From assembly GCA_947627085.1 (NCBI GenBank), contig CANQUO010000054.1:1-11714 (forward strand): a stretch of 11,714 bases of DNA, in the 5' to 3' direction. Source of the stretch: an uncultured Oscillospiraceae bacterium (GTDB taxonomy: Bacteria > Bacillota > Clostridia > Oscillospirales > Oscillospiraceae). Both the position numbers and the translations under genes were made by a program. Shown piece by piece: positions 1 through 6,302 of this stretch. The notes beneath the pieces are model-generated. The model made no database searches. It was not told where the DNA came from and saw only the letters and a program-made list of their open reading frames with translations. How positions within the stretch are numbered: position 1 is the stretch's first letter; every line of letters starts with the position of its first letter.

Positions 1-115
1 GACGGCAACCTAGGCGCTGTCTGATCTGTTAACTTTATTTTAATCTTTTCTCTGTCCTCTTGACGGGGCGCGGGTCACATCGGAAGCAGGGGATTTTTTC
101 ATATTTTCACCGTTT
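1..115. other. Left edge, downstream of the lipid operon
   Basis: The first 115 bases hold no gene I can support and no clear hairpin with a T-run, although a terminator for the minus-strand operon would be expected here or just outside the window. Confidence 0.4.
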
Positions 116-814
116 TCAGGAGGCGGCGCCCTCTTTTTCCGTCTCACCGGATTTTTCCCGGTCCCGGGCCATAAGCCACGCCGCGAAGCAAACCGGCACA
201 GCCGCCAGAAGGTCCAGCACGGAGTGCTGTTTTATGAATACCGTGGATATAGATATCAGGAAAGCCGACAGGGCGAAGAATATCCGCCAGCCGGTGGTGT
301 TGAAGTGCCTGCTGTCCCACGCCCCCCAGGCCGCCGCCACGGAGCCTATCACGTGGATGGAGGGGCAGACGTTGGTGTTGGTGTCGAACTCATAAAACCG
401 GGCGATGAACCGGGTGAGCGCGTTGTCCCGCTCAAACTCCACGGGTCTGAGCTCCTGGCAGTTGGGGAAAATTATGTAGATAAGTATGGCCGCCGTGTAG
501 GAGAAGATGATGAACCTCATCATCCGCTTAAAGGCCCCGGCGTCGCAGAGAAGCGTATACGCCAGCGTGCCGGTCAGAAATACGAACCAGAAGAGGTACG
601 GTAGAAGGAAAAGCTCGCAAAAGGGTATCGCGCCGTCCAGGGCACAGCTGACGGGGGTATAGCTGTCCCTTATCCACAGCCGCTCCACCGTCAAAAACAT
701 GAGCCCGTACACCGGCCAGAACGCCAGGAGCTTCAGGTGCTCAAACTCCGGGGTATTCAGCTTGTTCAACCGAAACCTCCGGTAATCTATGAAATCAGTC
801 TTTCGTATTTTCAT
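116..814 (-). CDS. PAP2/Aur1-like membrane phosphatase or phosphotransferase
   Basis: The product is a 232-aa integral membrane protein with about six hydrophobic segments (roughly residues 28-45, 62-90, 98-117, 152-166, 177-194 and 198-215). Two PAP2 catalytic motifs are visible: CPSIH at 150-154, matching PSxH, and a third motif with S190, H197 and D201 in the usual S-x6-H-x3-D spacing. The first motif is atypical: R123-P124 is present, but the Lys seven residues before the Arg is replaced by Phe116 (FPNCQELRP). This resembles the Aur1/PAP2_3 branch. Known relatives hydrolyse lipid phosphates such as phosphatidic acid or transfer phospho-head groups; the substrate here is unknown. It is the last gene of the operon, 32 bp after the glycosyltransferase. 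The ATG at 814 is preceded by AAAGG nine bases upstream. An in-operon role producing diacylglycerol for the glycosyltransferase is inference. Confidence 0.85.
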   Translation of the reverse strand: MKIRKTDFIDYRRFRLNKLNTPEFEHLKLLAFWPVYGLMFLTVERLWIRDSYTPVSCALDGAIPFCELFLLPYLFWFVFLTGTLAYTLLCDAGAFKRMMRFIIFSYTAAILIYIIFPNCQELRPVEFERDNALTRFIARFYEFDTNTNVCPSIHVIGSVAAAWGAWDSRHFNTTGWRIFFALSAFLISISTVFIKQHSVLDLLAAVPVCFAAWLMARDREKSGETEKEGAAS

Positions 815-846
815 TGTAGATACCTTTAATACGCCTCACAGCCCTA

Positions 847-1956
847 TCACCGCGAAAGCTCGCTGAAAATCCTCTCCGCGCCGTTCGGCTGGTTATACTC
901 CCGAAGGGCCCGGCGCATCCGCTCCAGCCTGTCGCCGGTGGTGAGCAGCCGGATACATTTTTGCGCCAGGTCCGGTATGGAGGTGTCGGTCACGGCCGCC
1001 CCCATATCCGTAAAAAATTCCATGTTGTATTTTTCGCAGCCGGACACGGCGTCAATGAACACCATGGGCAGATTTTTTGCCGCCGCCTCGGTCACGCTTA
1101 TGCCGCCGGGCTTCGTGAGGTAGAGGTCCGCCGAGTCCATGTAGGTGGAGACCTCCTCCGTGTAGCCCACCGCGTGTATCCTGTCGTTATTTTTGTATTT
1201 CCGGCTGAGCTTTTTTCGAAGGCGCTCGTTCGTCCCGCAAATGACGGTGACCTCCATATTCTCCGGTAGCTCCCCGGCGATGACGCCCAAGAGCCTCACG
1301 ATGGGCCCGCAGCCCATGCTCCCGCACATCATGAGAAGGTGGCGGTTATTTTCTCCGATGCCCAGGGCCCTTTTCGCCTCTGCCTTGTCCCGGCACGTCC
1401 AGAACTCCTCCCGGACCGGTATGCCCGTGGCGGTCACCCGCTCCGGGAACCTGACGCACTCCTTAAACGTATCGCCAAGGGGCTCACAGGGTATGAAATA
1501 CTTTTCCATATCCGTGGACTCCGTGCCCGGGTGGCAGGTGTAGTCCGTCGCCACAAGGGCCGTCCGGACAGGCAGTGGATAGCGCTCCATAAGTCCCGTG
1601 AGGGTGATGGCGGGGAATACGTGGGTGCATATGACCGTGTCGTAGCCGCCCTCCAGCAAAAATTCGTACATGCGTTTTTCGCCGCTGGTCAGCACCCGGT
1701 ACATGGGCGAGCCCTTCTCCAAAAGGGCCGGGTGACTTTCGTTGTACCGGTAGCCCCAGCCGAAAAAGGCGGGGATGTGCTTGTACATGAAGGTATGGCC
1801 CCAGGACACGAACCTGTCAAAGCCGGTGGATACAAAATCCAGAGAATCCCGGATGCCGCATTTTACGCCCTTCCCCTCAAGGTATTCCCTGATGGCCTCG
1901 GCGCAGGAGTTGTGCCCCTGACCCGTATTACAGCTCAAAACGATCACATTTTTCAT
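847..1956 (-). CDS. MGDG synthase / UgtP-like glycolipid glycosyltransferase
   Basis: The 369-aa product is a GT-B glycosyltransferase of family GT28. Its N-terminal half matches the MGDG-synthase acceptor domain (TGQGHN at 11-16, ATDYTCHP at 136-143, TGIPVREEF around 177-185). Its C-terminal half carries the nucleotide-sugar side (CGSMGCGP at 211-218, TKPGGIS at 281-287 with E290). Family members such as plant MGD1 and Bacillus UgtP transfer galactose or glucose from UDP-sugars to diacylglycerol at the inner membrane face; sugar and acceptor here are not proved. I chose the ATG at 1956 because the protein then begins with the usual beta-strand before GxGH. It also makes an ATGA overlap with the stop of the upstream gene, a sign of translational coupling. 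A longer open frame up to 2259 exists but lies over the neighbouring gene. Confidence 0.9.
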   Translation of the reverse strand: MKNVIVLSCNTGQGHNSCAEAIREYLEGKGVKCGIRDSLDFVSTGFDRFVSWGHTFMYKHIPAFFGWGYRYNESHPALLEKGSPMYRVLTSGEKRMYEFLLEGGYDTVICTHVFPAITLTGLMERYPLPVRTALVATDYTCHPGTESTDMEKYFIPCEPLGDTFKECVRFPERVTATGIPVREEFWTCRDKAEAKRALGIGENNRHLLMMCGSMGCGPIVRLLGVIAGELPENMEVTVICGTNERLRKKLSRKYKNNDRIHAVGYTEEVSTYMDSADLYLTKPGGISVTEAAAKNLPMVFIDAVSGCEKYNMEFFTDMGAAVTDTSIPDLAQKCIRLLTTGDRLERMRRALREYNQPNGAERIFSELSR

Positions 1957-2423
1957 GAAGCTTCTCTCTCTCGCACTATTTGAAGGATTCGGGTAAGCTT
2001 TGGCCGGTTGTATCTCTGGATGATTATGTCCGGGAGGTTGCCAAGGGCGTAGACGACAGAGACGGCCCAACCCCAGACACCCCTCCAGAGAAATACGCAC
2101 CCAAAGCCGAGGACGCACAGCAGCCCGTGTATCCACTCCGCGACGCAGGTCTCCCGTATCATGAGCTCTATCTGAGCGCCAGAGGCGTTTTTCGGCATCT
2201 TCTTTGAGGGCATGAGCTTTGGCAAAATGGCGCTCATGTCGGGGACCTTCTCCTTCCATTTTCTTATGCCCAGTTTATTGTAGACGGAGCCGTTTTTCTC
2301 CCAGCCAAAGGGCCGGAAGGGGAAGCGCTCCCAGTTAAATAGCTTTTTCGGAAGGACCCTTCCGAGCACGAAGCTCCCCGCCCCGATGGCCGCCAGATAG
2401 AGCAGGCTCTCTAAAAGCTTCAT
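1953..2423 (-). CDS. CrtO-like (glycosyl-4,4'-diaponeurosporenoate) acyltransferase family membrane protein
   Basis: The 156-aa product has a hydrophobic N-terminus (about 4-22) and further hydrophobic segments at about 97-113 and 116-128. Between them lies a conserved block: FPF at 34-36, then YNKLGIRKWKEKVPD at 48-62. Near the end is GNLPDIIIQRYNRPKL at 128-143, with ETCVAEWIH at 91-99. This pattern is that of the small acyltransferase family named after staphylococcal CrtO, which adds a fatty acyl group to a sugar of the carotenoid staphyloxanthin. No carotenoid genes are in the window, so the acceptor is probably a different glycolipid; that is inference. Its ATG overlaps the marR stop (2420-2423, ATGA) and its stop overlaps the glycosyltransferase start (1953-1956, ATGA). 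Confidence 0.75.
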   Translation of the reverse strand: MKLLESLLYLAAIGAGSFVLGRVLPKKLFNWERFPFRPFGWEKNGSVYNKLGIRKWKEKVPDMSAILPKLMPSKKMPKNASGAQIELMIRETCVAEWIHGLLCVLGFGCVFLWRGVWGWAVSVVYALGNLPDIIIQRYNRPKLTRILQIVREREAS

Positions 2424-2896
2424 CCCGCCGCCCCCTCTTTTTCCCGGCTGTCGTCGTAGACGCGTATCTCCTCCCGCAAAAAGCCCACATATTTGCTGAA
2501 GGCCGCGGTGCAGGCCGACCGCTCCTCGGCGGAGAGCTTCTCGATGGCGCGCTTTTCCACCTCGAAAAGGGGCCGCACTATACTCTCGCCGTAGTCTCTC
2601 CCGGCCTTGGTAAGGCCGATCTCCTTTCTGTTTCGCGTGCCGGGGATAGTCTCAAGGGTGGCGAAGCCCTTTCTGACCATGTTGGAGATTATGGTGTTCA
2701 CCGTCTGCTTTGAGAGGGACCACATGCCGCATATGTCCTGCTGTGAATGCCCGCCGTCCATGAATATAAGCGTGTACCACACCCACAGCTCGTTTTCCGA
2801 CATTCCAAGCCGCCCCACGGCGTTTCTATATAGGCCCACTATGTCCTTTATCTGCTGATTTATGGCCTCAAGCTGCTTTTTGCTGTCGCTCCTCAC
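2420..2896 (-). CDS. MarR family transcriptional regulator
   Basis: The 158-aa product has the MarR winged-helix layout: an N-terminal dimerisation helix, a helix-turn-helix around residues 51-79 (SQQDICGMWSLSKQTVNTII), and a wing with GTRNRKEIGLTKAGRDY at 86-102, then C-terminal dimer helices. MarR proteins are usually repressors that sense small ligands or oxidants and often control their own operon. I chose the GTG start at 2896. An ATG at 2995 is in frame but lies upstream of a perfect promoter whose transcript would begin near 2933, and it would add 33 residues the family lacks. The GTG has a purine-rich but imperfect ribosome binding site (GGGGGCGAG). It is the first gene of the operon and probably regulates it. 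Confidence 0.88.
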   Translation of the reverse strand: MRSDSKKQLEAINQQIKDIVGLYRNAVGRLGMSENELWVWYTLIFMDGGHSQQDICGMWSLSKQTVNTIISNMVRKGFATLETIPGTRNRKEIGLTKAGRDYGESIVRPLFEVEKRAIEKLSAEERSACTAAFSKYVGFLREEIRVYDDSREKEGAAG

Positions 2897-2922
2897 TCTC
2901 TCGCCCCCGGTCCATACGGTTT

Positions 2923-3029
2923 CCGAATTAGTCCTACGTATTATAGTCCCATTTCGGACACTTGTCAATGCTTTATCAGATAAATTCGGTAGCATACATT
3001 AGAAAGATCCTGTCAACCAAGGCCGAATT
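2923..3029. promoter_or_regulatory. Candidate operator half-sites (CCGAATT family) around the marR promoter
   Basis: CCGAATT occurs at 2923-2929 and 3023-3029, its complement AATTCGG at 2983-2989, and a one-mismatch copy ATTTCGG at 2951-2957. The first three fall just after the start site, in the spacer and upstream of the -35 box, with centres about 28-32 bp apart, close to three helical turns. Binding by the MarR protein is a guess from position. MarR sites are normally tighter palindromes of 16-20 bp, which I do not see here. Confidence 0.3.
2940..2968 (-). promoter_or_regulatory. Consensus sigma-A promoter of the marR lipid operon
   Basis: On the minus strand the -35 box TTGACA (2963-2968) and the -10 box TATAAT (2940-2945) both match the consensus fully, with a 17-bp spacer. 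Transcription should start near 2933, leaving a leader of about 37 nt before the GTG of marR. ATTTCGG lies within the spacer, and copies of the CCGAATT/AATTCGG motif lie on both sides (2923-2929 and 2983-2989), which could be regulator half-sites. Such a strong core promoter would be expected to need repression. Confidence 0.85.
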
Positions 3030-3079
3030 TCCCTCTCCACGGAGCGTTTTCTATTCGATATGGACGGAGTTTTAAGGAG

Positions 3080-3125
3080 AAAAATTCGATTAACCGTCTT
3101 AAAAAAATTCGATTAACCGTCTTAA
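3080..3125 (+). repeat. Perfect tandem duplication, 2 x 23 bp
   Basis: Positions 3080-3102 and 3103-3125 are identical over 23 bases (core TTCGATTAACCGTCTT). A degenerate third version may start at ATTCGAT, 3053-3059. The repeats end about 30 bp upstream of the -10 box of the unknown plus-strand gene, so they sit where an activator or repressor could bind. A recombination or replication role cannot be excluded. Confidence 0.9.
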
Positions 3126-3152
3126 CGGTCAGTAGATTTCTTCACATTTGGG

Positions 3153-3161
3153 TGGTATAAT
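3153..3161 (+). promoter_or_regulatory. Extended -10 promoter of the unknown gene
   Basis: TGGTATAAT (3153-3161) is a perfect extended -10 element. No good -35 box is found 16-18 bp upstream (TAGATT is the closest), which fits dependence on the TGn extension or on a factor bound at the tandem repeats. Transcription from about 3168 would give a leader of about 75 nt before the ATG at 3243. Confidence 0.6.
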
Positions 3162-3242
3162 GTTAAATATCGAGTAGGCGACTGTTCGGCAAATATTGAA
3201 TTTTAAGAAACAAGCAAATCAAAAGTTGTGGGAGGCATATTC

Positions 3243-3827
3243 ATGAGAACTGCTTATGAAAAATTTATGGCGTTGTCCATAGACAAAGAGCTTTTTTGCT
3301 TGGAGCATGGAGATATGACAAGTCCATACTTCTGCTACCCTGTTAATGCTGATCCGATAGGATTTGAAGGATGCATTCTGTATTGCTTTTTACCGGAGTA
3401 TGGAGAGATGGTATTTGCCTGCAACCCGGAAAGCTGCGCAGATCAGTGTGTATATCCTTTGGCGGCAAATTTTGAGGATTTCATCCGTCTGATTTTAGCT
3501 TGCGGCACCGTTAATCCAGTGGAACAAATCGTCTGGATGGATAAGCGCAAATTTGAAGAACATATGGCAGATGAAGAAAAAATCCTGACTGACGAACAGA
3601 GAGCAGCGGCCCAACAACTCCAGCGTGAATTAGGCTTGTTGCCAATGGAAAATCCATTTGAATATGTCAAGGCGATTCAAAAAAATTTTGATGGCAGTAA
3701 AATACAGTTCAGTGATGAGTATTATGAGGTAACAGGCATAGAAAACCCAAAAAGGAAGGAACAGACACATCCAACAAGCAAAATCTATCGTGAAAAGGTT
3801 ATTTTTTTGAAAAGGAAAAAGTCGTGA
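3243..3827 (+). CDS. Hypothetical protein, possibly SUKH/SMI1-like
   Basis: I do not recognise this 194-aa protein with certainty. It looks soluble and acidic in the first two thirds, with several Cys (19, 31, 44, 48, 60, 65, 69, 87), and has no signal peptide or membrane segment. The stretch around 71-99 (YPLAANFEDFIRLILACG, then VEQIVW) recalls the late helix and strand of the SMI1/KNR4 (SUKH) fold, often found in toxin immunity and general binding proteins. That similarity is weak. The tail (170-194) is strongly basic. The ATG at 3243 is chosen because GGGAGG at 3230-3235 sits seven bases upstream; an in-frame GTG at 3228 lies inside that binding site. The gene is clearly more AT-rich than all its neighbours and stands alone on the plus strand, suggesting acquisition. 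No toxin partner is visible. Confidence 0.75.
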   Translation: MRTAYEKFMALSIDKELFCLEHGDMTSPYFCYPVNADPIGFEGCILYCFLPEYGEMVFACNPESCADQCVYPLAANFEDFIRLILACGTVNPVEQIVWMDKRKFEEHMADEEKILTDEQRAAAQQLQRELGLLPMENPFEYVKAIQKNFDGSKIQFSDEYYEVTGIENPKRKEQTHPTSKIYREKVIFLKRKKS

Positions 3828-4014
3828 TTTTCTCGTTTGTCGAGACGTTGCAAAACCCTTTAGGAAATAAAGAGTGTACATCTATACATAGGTCTGGCGA
3901 CCATGTACCGTGTGCCCGCGCGGCTATCCCCAGTATACTTGCCGAACAGAAAAATGCGCCCGCTTTGCGTCTTCACGTGCTTGACAAGTCTGAAAACTGA
4001 ATACCGGAAAAAGA
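3828..4014. other. AT-rich non-coding tail after the unknown gene
   Basis: This stretch holds no gene I can support. It has a short hairpin right after the stop (TCTCG 3831-3835 with CGAGA 3841-3845) without a T-run, and an open frame on the minus strand that begins inside the following terminator and has no ribosome binding site. It may be a remnant of inserted DNA, but no known element end was recognised. Confidence 0.5.
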
Positions 4015-4060
4015 CCGTTGATACACCGGCTCCCCGGTGAAAAATCAACGGCCTTTTTAA
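4015..4060. terminator. Bidirectional rho-independent terminator
   Basis: CCGTTGAT (4015-4022) pairs with ATCAACGG (4044-4051), and inside it CACCGG pairs with CCGGTG around CTCC. The plus strand follows with CCTTTTT. The minus strand follows with TCTTTTT because AAAAAGA lies before the left arm. It can therefore end the plus-strand unknown gene and the minus-strand glnS operon. Confidence 0.85.
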
Positions 4061-4120
4061 TACTGTTTTACAACCTGCCGCCTTTTCGTTGGCAGGGGTG
4101 TTTTACTATAATTTTGAGCT

Positions 4121-4318
4121 CTATTTCCCCTCATTCCGGGCCCTGACCATGAGGCTTGAGAAGACGAGGGCGATGACGCAGGGCACGAAGCCCCACATCT
4201 GGCTCACCGGGGTCTTGCTGGTGAAAATATACACCGCCCCGGCGATAGTCAGGAGGACAAAAACAAGCGTCAATATGCCGTAAATCGTGCTGAGCTTCAG
4301 CTTTTTGTTATTTTTCAT
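4121..4318 (-). CDS. Small two-helix membrane protein downstream of glnS
   Basis: The 65-aa product has a basic N-terminus (MKNNKKLKLS), a first membrane helix at about 11-32, a short loop, a second helix at about 40-58, and a short charged tail ending RARNEGK. No catalytic motif is seen and I cannot assign a family. The ATG at 4318 has an excellent ribosome binding site, GGGAGG at 4327-4332, eight bases upstream, which argues that it is a real gene. It starts 34 bp after the glnS stop, has no promoter of its own that I can see, and is followed by the terminator at 4015-4060. It is therefore probably the second gene of the glnS transcript. Confidence 0.75.
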   Translation of the reverse strand: MKNNKKLKLSTIYGILTLVFVLLTIAGAVYIFTSKTPVSQMWGFVPCVIALVFSSLMVRARNEGK

Positions 4319-4352
4319 GAAAAATTCCTCCCATTTTATTTTTATTATTTTA

Positions 4353-6017
4353 TTACTTCTTAAATCCGTCCTTCAGCGCCACGGCCCGGTTGAAGACGAG
4401 CTTATCCCCGGTGGAGTCCTTGTCCACGGCGAAGTAGCCAAGGCGCAAAAATTGGAAGGAGCTTGTGGGCTTCGCGTCCTCAAGGGACCTCTCCACCTTA
4501 CAGCCGGCGACGACCTCAAGGGAATCGGGGTTCAAGCAGGTTATATAGTCCTCCGCCGCGTCGGGCTCCGGGTCGGAAAAGAGGTTGGAGTAGAGCCGGA
4601 CCTCGGCCTCGGCGCAGTCGTCCGCGTCCACCCAGTGGAGCGTAGCGCCCTTGACCTTCCGGCCGTCGGCGGGGTCGCCGCCCCTCGATTGCGGGTCGTA
4701 CACGCAGTGTATGGCGGTCACGCTGCCCCTTTCGTCCTTGTCGCAGCCGGTGCAGGTGACGAGATACGCCCCCTTCAGGCGGCACTCAGGGCCGTTGGGG
4801 TAGAGCCGTTTATATTTCGGCTCCGGCGTCTCCATGAAGTCCTCGGCCTCCACCCAGAGATTTTTGGAGAAGCTGACCATTCTGGTCCCGGCCTCCGGGT
4901 CGTTGGGGTTATTTTCAACCTCCACCTTCTCGATCTGCCCCTCAGGGTAGTTGTCTATGACGAGCCTCACCGGGCGCAAAACCGCCATGCGCCTTGGAGC
5001 GTGGGCGTTCAGGTCCTCCCGGAGGCACGCCTCCAAAAAGGCGTACTCCACGGTGGAGGGCACCTTGGCCACGCCTATCCTGTCGGTGAAGGCCCGGATC
5101 GACGCCGGGGTGTAGCCCCGCCGGCGAAGGCCGCACAGGGTGGGCATACGGGGGTCGTCCCAGCCGGAGACGTACCCCTCCTCCACCAATCTTCTGAGCT
5201 TGCGCTTTGACATGACCGTGTTCGTTATGCCAAGGCGGGCAAACTCTATCTGCCGGGGCTTTGAGGGCACGTCCACGTTGTTTATGACCCAGTCGTATAA
5301 TGGCCGGTGGTCCTCGTACTCAAGGGAGCACAGGGAGTGGGTTATCCCCTCCAGCGCGTCCTGGATGGGGTGGGCGAAGTCGTACATGGGGAAGATGCAC
5401 CACTTGGTGCCCTGGCGGTGGTGCTCGATGTACCTTATACGGTAGAGCACCGGGTCGCGCATGTTGAAGTTGCCGGAGGCAAGGTCTATCTTCGCCCGGA
5501 GGGTATACTTCCCCTCAGGGAACTCGCCGTTTTTCATGCGCTCGAAAAGCTCAAGATTTTCCTCCACGGGCCTGTCACGCCATGGGGACCGTGCGGGGGT
5601 GCTCACGTCCCCGCGGTACTCGCGAAACTGCTCCGGCGTGAGCTCGCACACGTAGGCGAGTCCTTTTTTTATGAGCCCCACGGCCAGCTCATAGGTCTTT
5701 TCAAAGTAGTCCGACCCGTAAAAGAACCTGTCGTCCCAGTCAAAGCCCAGCCAGTGGATGTCCTCCTTGATGGCGTCAACGTACTCCGTGTCCTCCTTGG
5801 CGGGGTTGGTGTCGTCCATACGCAGGTTGCATATTCCGCCGAATTTCTCCGCCGTGCCGAAGTCGATGCACAGGGCCTTGCAGTGGCCGATGTGCAGGTA
5901 CCCGTTGGGCTCCGGCGGGAAGCGGGTATGGACCTGCATGCCCTCAAACCTGCCCCCGGGGCCGATGTCCTCCTCGACAAAAGCCTCGATAAAATTTTTA
6001 GTCTCAGTGTCCGCCAT
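4353..6017 (-). CDS. glnS: Glutaminyl-tRNA synthetase
   Basis: This 554-aa cytoplasmic class I aminoacyl-tRNA synthetase charges tRNA-Gln with glutamine. The class I signature PPEPNGYLHIGH is at 34-45, and the KMSKS-type loop VMSKR is at 268-272, followed by GWDDPRMPTLCGLRRRGYT, which separates GlnRS from GluRS. The C-terminal half is the anticodon-binding beta-barrel domain. Length equals that of the E. coli enzyme. I chose the ATG at 6017, preceded by AAAGGAC, rather than a start at 6113, which would lie upstream of the glnS promoter. Many Firmicutes lack GlnRS and make Gln-tRNA through GatCAB, so its presence points to the Clostridia subset that carries it. No T-box fits in the short leader of about 25 nt. 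Confidence 0.97.
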   Translation of the reverse strand: MADTETKNFIEAFVEEDIGPGGRFEGMQVHTRFPPEPNGYLHIGHCKALCIDFGTAEKFGGICNLRMDDTNPAKEDTEYVDAIKEDIHWLGFDWDDRFFYGSDYFEKTYELAVGLIKKGLAYVCELTPEQFREYRGDVSTPARSPWRDRPVEENLELFERMKNGEFPEGKYTLRAKIDLASGNFNMRDPVLYRIRYIEHHRQGTKWCIFPMYDFAHPIQDALEGITHSLCSLEYEDHRPLYDWVINNVDVPSKPRQIEFARLGITNTVMSKRKLRRLVEEGYVSGWDDPRMPTLCGLRRRGYTPASIRAFTDRIGVAKVPSTVEYAFLEACLREDLNAHAPRRMAVLRPVRLVIDNYPEGQIEKVEVENNPNDPEAGTRMVSFSKNLWVEAEDFMETPEPKYKRLYPNGPECRLKGAYLVTCTGCDKDERGSVTAIHCVYDPQSRGGDPADGRKVKGATLHWVDADDCAEAEVRLYSNLFSDPEPDAAEDYITCLNPDSLEVVAGCKVERSLEDAKPTSSFQFLRLGYFAVDKDSTGDKLVFNRAVALKDGFKK

Positions 6018-6048
6018 AAATGTCGTCCTTTCAGTACAAGTGCTTTCA

Positions 6049-6076
6049 ATTATACCAAAGACCGCCGGAAAGTCAA
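6049..6076 (-). promoter_or_regulatory. glnS promoter
   Basis: On the minus strand TTGACT (6071-6076) and TATAAT (6049-6054) are 16 bp apart, with TGG just before the -10 box (extended -10). The predicted start near 6042 gives a leader of about 25 nt. It is back to back with the thiT promoter, whose -35 box lies 30 bp away. Confidence 0.8.
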
Positions 6077-6106
6077 GTAAATAAGGCCACCGGCGCGTAT
6101 TTGCTC

Positions 6107-6134
6107 TTGACAACCGCCCAAATCATGCTATAAT
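6107..6134 (+). promoter_or_regulatory. thiT promoter
   Basis: TTGACA (6107-6112) and TATAAT (6129-6134) are separated by 16 bp, with TGC directly before the -10 box. Transcription should begin about 6141, just before the riboswitch. Confidence 0.85.
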
Positions 6135-6146
6135 CATATGGCAAAC

Positions 6147-6229
<83 letters not shown>

Positions 6230-6255
6230 ACCGGGGCTCACTCTGTGCCCTTTCC

Positions 6256-6289
6256 TTCCGTCCGGCGTTGTCCGGGCGGAAAATTTTTT
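6256..6289 (+). terminator. Riboswitch-controlled terminator before thiT
   Basis: TTCCGTCCGG (6256-6265) pairs with CCGGGCGGAA (6272-6281), with one G-T pair and a six-base loop, followed by AA and six T (6284-6289). The T-run abuts the thiT ribosome binding site. It lies 27 bases after the TPP aptamer, the position expected for a transcription-attenuation expression platform. I did not find a convincing alternative antiterminator pairing by eye. Confidence 0.8.
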
Positions 6290-6302
6290 GGAGGTACAAA
6301 AA

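Noticed and set aside
1957..2259. N-terminal extension of the glycosyltransferase to a start at 2259
   Set aside because: It overlaps the acyltransferase gene in another frame, has no family similarity, and the ATG at 1956 starts the protein at its conserved first strand.
2897..2995. Upstream ATG start for MarR at 2995
   Set aside because: It lies upstream of the perfect promoter at 2940-2968, so the transcript would not contain it.
3860..4048. 62-aa open frame on the minus strand in the AT-rich tail
   Set aside because: It begins at a TTG inside the terminator stem, has no ribosome binding site and no recognisable domain.
4287..5210. Long plus-strand frame opposite glnS, and a similar one at 5307-6080
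   Set aside because: These are shadows of a GC-rich gene with strong third-position bias; there is no ribosome binding site or family match.
6018..6060. T-box leader for glnS
   Set aside because: The leader from the predicted start site is only about 25 nt, far too short for a T-box.
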